Below, piece after piece: positions 57,216 through 64,000 of a DNA stretch of 64,000 bases. How positions within the stretch are numbered: position 1 is the first letter of the stretch; each line of letters opens with the position of its first letter. The notes under the pieces are model-generated. The model did no database searches and was not told where the DNA came from. It saw only the letters and a program-made list of their open reading frames with translations. Both the position numbers and the translations under genes were made by a program. This DNA comes from Liolophura sinensis (taxonomy: Eukaryota; Mollusca; Polyplacophora; Chitonida; Chitonidae), in contig NC_088306.1 of assembly GCF_032854445.1 (NCBI RefSeq), positions 20,865,764 through 20,929,763 on the forward strand, in the 5' to 3' direction.

Positions 57216-57914
57216 TATATCAGGTCAACTGCATTTTATTTACCTTTGGACCTAATGTTTTATTTATTTATTTATTTGATTGGTGTTTTACGGCGTACTC
57301 AAGAATATTTCACTTATACTACGGCGGCCAGCATTATGGTGGGGGGAAACCGGGCAGGGCCCGGGGGAAACCCACGACCATCCGCAGGTTGCTGTCAGAC
57401 CTTCCCACTTACGGCTGGAGAGGACTAATGTTTTAGAAGTAATCCAATTTACTGTAGCCTATTACATTCCCATTTTAGCACTTATTATAATGAACAGTAT
57501 TTTGCTATGGGCACTGAACACACGCATTCCCCGATCACAAACGTCAGCAGCCTACAGTCGGCGGACGCCAGCTGACATTTCAACGGTGGCTGACATCGAT
57601 GGGCATCACTCCAGGTCATGTGAACCTGTGACGAGTGGTGTCAGTAATTGGTGTGAACAGAGAACATGTGGCGAAGAAGAGGCGTTCAGGAATGGCCTCA
57701 AATTATAAGATTGTCCTCCTGGTGGTCGTGTTTTGTGTGTACTGCCATATTGCTCACGTGGCCTGCAAATGGACTGTGTCCCACGTGCTTCTCAGAAGAA
57801 ATCAAAGATATATTTGGATACTTTCCCAAAAGACAATCCATAATTAATTCGTTAAGTCCACAAATTCGTACCAAGCTAGCTCGCGCATGCACTGTGCATG
57901 TATGGACAAAGTAA
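57216..57914 (+). pseudogene. GPCR pseudogene (C-terminal half) interrupted by SINE-A
   Basis: Matches 62067-62609 of paralogue 2 from just before TM5 to the C-terminus. TM1-TM4 are absent. A SINE-A is inserted after GGACCTAATGTTTT. Later there are deletions and frameshifts: one in TM6 (between FCVYCHIAHVACKW and the normal reading) and another that removes the NPLIVICT part of TM7. It is joined directly to the dapF pseudogene end. Confidence 0.9.
57259..57424 (-). repeat. SINE-A inside the GPCR pseudogene
   Basis: Reverse, head-truncated: TTTGATTGGTGTTTTACGGC, GGCCAGCATTATGGTGGG, CAGACCTTCCCACTTACGGC. CTAATGTTTT is repeated on both sides. Confidence 0.92.
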
Positions 57915-59300
57915 ATACTTTCCTGGTAAGGGTTATCGTCATTCACTTGAGGTGTTCCATCACAGTTGTACACCTGATTAGCAATTACTTATGCGAACGA
58001 GGAGCTTGAGCCCCAAGGTCCTGTGTTACCCCTTACCAGATGTGTACCCGAGATCAAACACCTCAAGCGATTGCCGATAACCTACTGTGTTAATGACGCC
58101 ATGTGCTTCATTTTGCGTATTGTCCATTTTGCAGGATCATTCTTGTTGTATTGTAAGATAATAGCATTGGGCAGAAGATACCAAACCTTTTTAAATATCC
58201 ACACAACGACCCAGGCTGAGACACAAAATAAGTCGTTTTGTATCCCTAGAGGAAGACTTTTGGATGTTTCTGGTAGCATCAGTGTTAGACCAATAATATT
58301 TTTTAATGCCAATGACATTTTCTTAACTCACTGACATTTTCTCAGATGGAGTGCCCTAAATGGACAAAGTAATGTTCTACATGATAAATTGTACATATCA
58401 GAAATGGAAAGAGATTTGCAGCTTGTCGATTTTATTTTCTTACCACATAGTTAGGTGATTCCTGAGGATCATATATATATTGTTTATATTGGCTTTTTAT
58501 GAGCATTCTTTTGAGCTTTTCGTTGTAAGATATGGAAGAATACAAATGTTTAGACGTGCGACAATATGAAATGCTTAAATGCTTAAATGCTTTCATTCTA
58601 CGCACGATTCTCCCCAGGGGGATAAGGAAAGGACCTGGTGCGGTCAGGCGGAGAATCGGCCCCAGAGAGGTACAATAAAAAAAGTGCTAATTTCGAAATG
58701 CCAGTACAATTCAGTAAATTTCGGAATCACTAGTATAAGACTTGGTCGAAGAACTTATGAAAATTATAATGTCATAAAAGATATGGTTACTCAGTAATAA
58801 CATTCCAAAAATGTACTCTCGGTCAAAAACGTCAATTTTTCGTTTAAACGAGGCTATGTTTTTTTTATTTACGGTATGAAGATCAACGTTAACTAGAAAA
58901 AAGCCTTCCCTGAAACATTTATGTGTGTATTTCTACGTGCTGTCAAAGTATCATTTGTCTTCATATGTGAAACATAAACTTCATAATTTGATGATTTTTG
59001 TAATGTTTTAGCAAGTGTAAAATCTGTATTTTGTGCCACGATGTATCAGGCATCCCCCACAGTACACTGGACTAACAAAGTTGCTGCGGAGAAAAGGTTG
59101 CATATTGGGTAAAAGTACAAATCTTTGTGCCTCTTTTTTTTTTTTTCTTTCGAAACATTTTCTTTTTGGAATGAGTAAGGATGAAGGCCGTCTTGCATTG
59201 AATAAGTGTTATCATGGATTAGAATGGATAAGCTATGATTTTACGTAATATATGGCAACCATGGCGACTTCATACGTGGATTTTGGTTAAAAGCACATGT
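57915..59300 (+). repeat. Duplicated 3' flank of the GPCR pseudogene
   Basis: Colinear with 62610-63975 (for example GAGGAGCTTGAGCCCC, CGATTGCCGATAACCTACTG, GGCCGTCTTGCATTGAATAA). It includes the 82-bp block identical to 63265-63346. No coding frame. This is the older, un-maintained half of a segmental duplication. Confidence 0.9.
58592..58673. other. 82-bp block identical between the two duplicated flanks
   Basis: Identical base for base to 63265-63346. Contains a possible hairpin: GATTCTCC (58606-58613) pairs with GGAGAATC (58650-58657). It is GC-rich in an AT-rich setting. Function unknown. Confidence 0.6.
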
Positions 59301-61555
59301 GGTCTTTTAGCTATTATTAACCTTAACATGTTATGCTTAGGGGTGGGTCAAGACTGAAAGTGAATATTTGTTATATATTTATTTAACTGATTGGTGCATA
59401 ACTGCGTGGTCAAGAATTTTGCAGAAGTTTCATTTGCAGGGCAGCGATTTTCATAACTTTACAGTCTCTAACGCAAAAAGTAAAGAGATATTTTCAGTGT
59501 GACTAGAGCCGATTTTTTCGATTTTATAACCTATACATGGCTTCAGTGCATGGTTGGAGCCCTGTGGTTTTCATATGACAGGAACGGACCACTAAACAGA
59601 ACTGAAAAAAGAAGTAGCCTTACTAGTTTGTTAGTCTCGTCTCACTACTTGAGGCCCACAGTTTCTTGCACTGGGGCCGATTCCCCACCTTATCTTAACA
59701 GGTCCTTTGGAGAGTCTATGAAACGGGAAAGGTGCAAGTCTGTTCCGTATAGATGAAGAAGGAAAATGTTTGTTCTTGTGTGGAAAACGCCAATAACTGA
59801 AGTTCCGTTTTCTTTGGTAGTTTATATCAGAAAACACGGGAATCAATTCTCATCGTTATTATTTGAACTGATTTATAATTGTTGACTGACTGAATGTTTG
59901 CTTTGACATTACGGATACTTCTTCGTAAAAACAGAGACACGTAGGCCTAACTGAAGCGTTCCGACCACACCTGTGGAGCGGGAGTCCAGACAAGCCAGTG
60001 GTCAAAGACATTCTAGTGAATGTCTGGTTGCGGCCAGCATTGCTTTAGATGTATTAGGTAAAAAAAAACATGCCGTTATGTTAATTGAAATATATTTGAC
60101 GTTACTGGTTTAACTTTACAAGGTACAGTAATAGGTTCAAATATTTTAAAAGACATCCATGGCTGCGGTACTGCACAGGTGGCGTTAAGCCATTATTATT
60201 CACTCGTGATACTGGGACACTGTGACGACCATTGTGTGCGTTACCTTGCTGAACCATTTAACCAAAGACACAAGGATAACCAGAGCTAAAGAAACCACCG
60301 GGATTAGAATCAGTGCCTATCTCGGTGCGTCCGTCAGTCAATTTCCTTCTTCAATGGGGGAGATCAGTGAAATGTCTGACGAATTTAGTTAAATCTCACA
60401 AATTTCTTTTCGAAGAACCAAGGTCTCAACAGTCATTCCAAGACCGGCATCTCAAGGTGCAGGTCAGAACGCACAACCTGATTTACTCGGACGTTATGTA
60501 GAACTTACGAATATATGAAAAATAGGTGTGATATATCATCGGGACGGTCACATACATTTCTGGGTAAATTACATAAAGGGATATCTCTAGCTCAGTCTTC
60601 CTCTCTACGCAGGGATATAAGTTATGGGTCATATTCAACAAAAACGCACACCACTGAAGATGCGTTTTAGGAAATCTGACAACTGCTGCCCACAAAAGTA
60701 ATTCAACTAGTTTCTTGATATAAGGCGGAGGTGAGTTTTGAGGACCATTTAACACTGAGGACTAGACAGACTAATGCGGAAAACCATCTTGATACGAAAC
60801 ATTAATTACACCTTATCCAGGTCTGGCAGCAAATATGAAACTCAATGCTGATTGGCTGATAAACCTCCAAAAATATCAGATTGGGTTACCTTTTAATCTT
60901 CGTTTACCATAAAAGTAATGGAAAACATTACTATTGCAAATATTACATGCACTTAAATTCTGGATGTCAACTAAACAGGAGGGTTGACATCTTTATGCCA
61001 AATGAACGTGTTATTTGTTTCTCCATTGGTAATGTGTTTACATGAAAAGAAAGATGCCAGGATGGTGTGTACCGACAACTAATGTATAAAGCAGAGTAAG
61101 CAAGATATAGTTTATAAATAGCATGTGAATCTAGCTAAATAGTTGCTTACGACCAGAACTGTAAGGTACATATTGACCAGCAAATCAAACTTATATACGG
61201 ACCGTGAATTTGTCGACTGCGTCTGCTAGAACGTCTCTATGGGAATGGGTTAAGTTCTCCAGTTACAGCTTTCACTGAGCCGTATGTAAGGTGTGAAAAC
61301 AGATTTAAAACGTCTTGCAGATCGGGAAATATAGTTTGTGACCTTGCTTGATTCCTATATTGAAACTATCGGGTGCCTCCTTTCTTCGATGTTACCCATG
61401 GTAAGAGCTGGATATGACAGACGGAAACATAAGCAAAAGTCGGTTATGAACTAAACGACATTGGTTCTTCTCTGAGGATCACATGCGATAATACCTAGTT
61501 ATCAATTCAAGAAATTTGAAAGGTGTCAACACAAGAACCACAATCACAGATCTAT
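59301..61555. other. Intergenic upstream of GPCR paralogue 2
   Basis: A SINE-A tail fragment lies near 59370-59415 (TTTAACTGATTGGTG). TCTGGTTGCGGCCAGC at about 60022 matches a sequence about 400 bp before GPCR paralogue 1 and could mark a shared 5' region. Nothing else recognised. Confidence 0.4.
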
Positions 61556-61556
61556 C

Positions 61557-62609
61557 ATGGAGATTCCAGCGTCAATCACTCCCTTCAACTTCACCAACTG
61601 TAGCACAAGCCTTGCTGAAGTCGGTCAGACAAACATCACCCTGCGTCCCCTTTTCGCGATCTGTGTCTCAGTGGTGGCCACACCAGCTAATCTTATCGTC
61701 ATTATCTGCTTGTGGCGAGATCCCGGTTCGGAGGTTTCTGGCTTTTCTACCTACGCTGTCTCAGTGGCGTTCACCGATTTACTGGTAGGTGTAGTTCTCA
61801 TGCCTCTTAGATTCATTGGAGCGATTTTGACAACCTGGCCCTTTGGACTCGCTGGCTGCATTTTGTGGAGATATATCGATTTTGGGCTTATTTCTGTGTC
61901 CATGTTCCTCTTTCTGGCCATGGGTTACGATCGGTGCCGTTGTGTGACAGCCCCTCTACAGTATCGTTCTCACTTTAAGACAACCAAGGCGGCTTGGATA
62001 TCGGTATTTGTGTGGATAGTAGGCTTTGTTTTATGGACACCGTATTTATTACTGAAAATATTTATGCATCAGGTCAACTGCATTTTGTTTACTTTTGGAC
62101 CTAATGTTTTAGAAGTAATCCAATTTACTGTAGCCTATTACATTCCCATCTTAGCACTTATTATAATGAACAGTATTTTGCTATGGATACTGAACACACG
62201 GATTCCCCGATCACAAACGTCAGCAGTCAACAGCCGGCGGATGCCAGCTGACATTTCAACGGTGACTGACGTCATTGGGCATCACTCCAGGTCATGTGAA
62301 CCTGTGTCGAATGTGTCCGTAATAGGAGTGAACAGAGGATATGTGGCGAAGAAGAGGCGTTCAGGAATGGCCTCAAATTATAAAATTGTCCTCCTGGTGG
62401 TCGTGTTTTGTGTATGTTGGCTGCCATATTGCATCACGTGGCCTGCAAATGGGCTGTGTCCCACGTGCATTTCAGAAGAAATCAGATATATTCTTGGATA
62501 CTTTCCTTATGGACAATCGGCCATTAATCCGTTGATCGTTATTTGCACAAGTCCACAAATTCGTACCAAGCTAGCTCGTGCATGCACTGTGCATTTACGG
62601 AAAAAGTAA
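61557..62609 (+). CDS. Rhodopsin-class GPCR with amine-receptor features (paralogue 2)
   Basis: A 350-residue intronless receptor. Start MEIPASITPFNFTNCSTS aligns with paralogue 1; NFT and NCS are glycosylation sites. TM1 PANLIVII (Asn1.50), TM2 FTDLLVGVV (Asp2.50), Cys3.25 followed by YIDFGLISVS with Asp3.32, YDRCRCV (DRY as DRC), VNC in the second loop able to pair with Cys3.25, CWLPYCITW in TM6 (canonical CWxP) and AINPLIV in TM7, with Val in place of the NPxxY Tyr. The third loop is short, about 70 residues. Plasma-membrane receptor; ligand unknown, an amine is the best guess from Asp3.32. A truncated dead copy with the same 3' flank lies 5 kb upstream, so the family is duplicating locally. 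A possible AATAAA is at 63759-63764. Confidence 0.92.
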   Translation: MEIPASITPFNFTNCSTSLAEVGQTNITLRPLFAICVSVVATPANLIVIICLWRDPGSEVSGFSTYAVSVAFTDLLVGVVLMPLRFIGAILTTWPFGLAGCILWRYIDFGLISVSMFLFLAMGYDRCRCVTAPLQYRSHFKTTKAAWISVFVWIVGFVLWTPYLLLKIFMHQVNCILFTFGPNVLEVIQFTVAYYIPILALIIMNSILLWILNTRIPRSQTSAVNSRRMPADISTVTDVIGHHSRSCEPVSNVSVIGVNRGYVAKKRRSGMASNYKIVLLVVVFCVCWLPYCITWPANGLCPTCISEEIRYILGYFPYGQSAINPLIVICTSPQIRTKLARACTVHLRKK

Positions 62610-64000
62610 ATACTTTCCCGGTAAGGGTTTTCGCTATTCGCTTGTGGTGATTCATCCATTGTACACGTGATAAGCAATTACTTATGAGAACGAGGAGCTT
62701 GAGCCCCCAGGTCCTGTGTTACCCCTTACCAGATGTGTACCCGAGATCAAACACCTCAAGCGATTGCCGATAACCTACTGTGTTAATGACGCCATGTGCT
62801 TCATTTTGCGTATTGCCCATTTTCCAGGATCATTCTTGTTGTATTGAAAGATAATGACATTGGGCAGAAGATACCAAACTTTTTGAAATGTCCACACAAC
62901 GACCCAGGCTGAAACACAAAACAAGTTTTGTGTATCCCTGGAGGAAGACTTTTGGATGTTTCTGGTAGCATCAGTGTTAGACCAATAATATTTGTTCATG
63001 ACATGTTCTTAGCTCAGTGACATTTACTCAGATGGGGTACCCTAGATGGACAAAGACATGTTCTACATGAAAAATTTTACATATCAGAAATAGAAAGAGC
63101 TTTGTAGCTTGTCGCTGCTATTTTCTTAGCACATAGTGATTCCTGGTGGATTAATATATACTGTCTATGTTTGCTTTTTATGAACATTATTTTGAGCTTT
63201 TCGTTGTAAGATATGCCAGAATGCAAATGTTTAGATATGTGACATTAGGAAACGCTTAAATACGTTCATTCTACGCACGATTCTCCCCAGGGGGATAAGG
63301 AAAGGACCTGGTGCGGTCAGGCGGAGAATCGGCCCCAGAGAGGTACGATAAGAAAGTGCTAATTTCAAAATGCCAGTACAATTCAGTAAATTTCGGAATC
63401 AGTAGTATAAGGCTTGGTCGAAGCACACATGAAAATTATAATTTTGTAGAAGAGATGGTTGCTTAGGAATAACCCTTTAAAAATGCACACTCGATCAAAA
63501 GTGCAAATTTTTCGTTTAAACGAGGCACTGTGTTTTTTATTTACAGTATGAAGATTAACGTAAACTAGAAAAATATCTTTACTGAAAGTTTCTTCTGTGT
63601 TTTTTTTCTACGTGCTGTCAAAGTTTCGTTGGTTAACATTTGTCTTCATATGTAAAACAACAACTTCATACTGTGATGAGTTTCGTCATGTTTTAGCAAG
63701 TGTAAAATCTGTGTTTAGTGCCACGATCTGTCAGGCATTTTCCACAGTACACTGGACTAATAAAGTTACTGTGGAGAAAAGGTTGCATATCGGGTAAAAG
63801 TACGAATCTTTGTGCATCTTGTTTTTTATTCTTTGAAAACATGCTTTTGAATGAGTAAGGATGTAGGCCGTCTTGCACTGAATAAGTGTTATCATGGATT
63901 AGAATGGATAAGCAATGATGTTACGTGATATATGTCAACCATAGGGACATCATACGTGAATCCTGGCTGAGAGTACTGTTACGCGTAGAGGAAGTTTAAG
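62610..64000 (+). repeat. 3' flank of GPCR paralogue 2, copy of 57915-59300
   Basis: Likely 3' UTR in its first part. Colinear with the pseudogene flank almost to the window end; differences are mostly single bases and small indels. Confidence 0.85.
63265..63346. other. Partner of the 82-bp identical block
   Basis: Same sequence as 58592-58673, including the 8-bp hairpin arms, downstream of GPCR paralogue 2. Confidence 0.6.

Noticed and set aside
57280-57708. 142-residue frame joining SINE and receptor sequence
   Set aside because: Chance read-through of a SINE inserted in the GPCR pseudogene, not an exonised gene as far as can be seen.

Overview
This is animal nuclear DNA, most likely from a marine spiralian (mollusc- or brachiopod-like). 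The protein-coding genes include spliced ones with GT-AG introns and animal protein families (importin alpha, EBPL, rhodopsin-like GPCRs). About thirty copies or fragments of tRNA-derived SINEs carry a core (CACCATAATGCTGG, then a (AAATA)n tail) that I associate with molluscs and brachiopods. The species cannot be fixed from the sequence.

Layout. 1-1540: minisatellite with a 616-bp higher-order period. 3090-3745: degenerate 105-bp tandem repeat. 4202-4636 (-): small intronless gene with an acylation-type N-terminus. 6374-8051: Tc1 transposon with TIRs and a frameshifted transposase. 12506-31146 (-): a complete importin alpha3/4 (KPNA3/KPNA4 type) gene, for which I traced 14 coding exons giving 515 residues. 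31760-36231 (+): an EBPL (EXPERA family) gene of four exons and 220 residues, head to head with the importin gene. 40560-42100: decayed mariner-like transposon with an internal 37-bp minisatellite. 44790-49509 (-): two intact intronless genes of the diaminopimelate-epimerase (DapF) family, normally bacterial, plus one dead copy. 53187-54257 and 61557-62609 (+): two intronless amine-type GPCR paralogues. Between them, 56594-57914 holds a dead dapF copy joined to a dead GPCR copy, each interrupted by a SINE, followed by a duplicated 3' flank.

Two things stand out. First, the DapF-like family has expanded and decayed inside the animal genome. The intact copies keep both catalytic cysteines but have changed several residues that bind the far end of diaminopimelate, so they may act on another amino acid. 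A SINE inside one dead copy shows this is resident DNA, not contamination.

Second, tandem duplications have repeatedly amplified exon edges in the importin and EBPL genes: a 30-bp array from the EBPL exon 3 donor, a 60-bp array from the importin exon 12 acceptor, a 53-bp array from the importin exon 9 donor, and a 73-bp duplication over the EBPL stop codon. Each array lines up extra splice sites beside the real one.

Importin alpha and EBPL have unrelated jobs (nuclear import; a sterol-isomerase-like ER membrane protein), but they share a 613-bp intergenic region that probably acts as a two-way promoter. As I recall, KPNA3 and EBPL are also neighbours in human, which suggests an old linkage.
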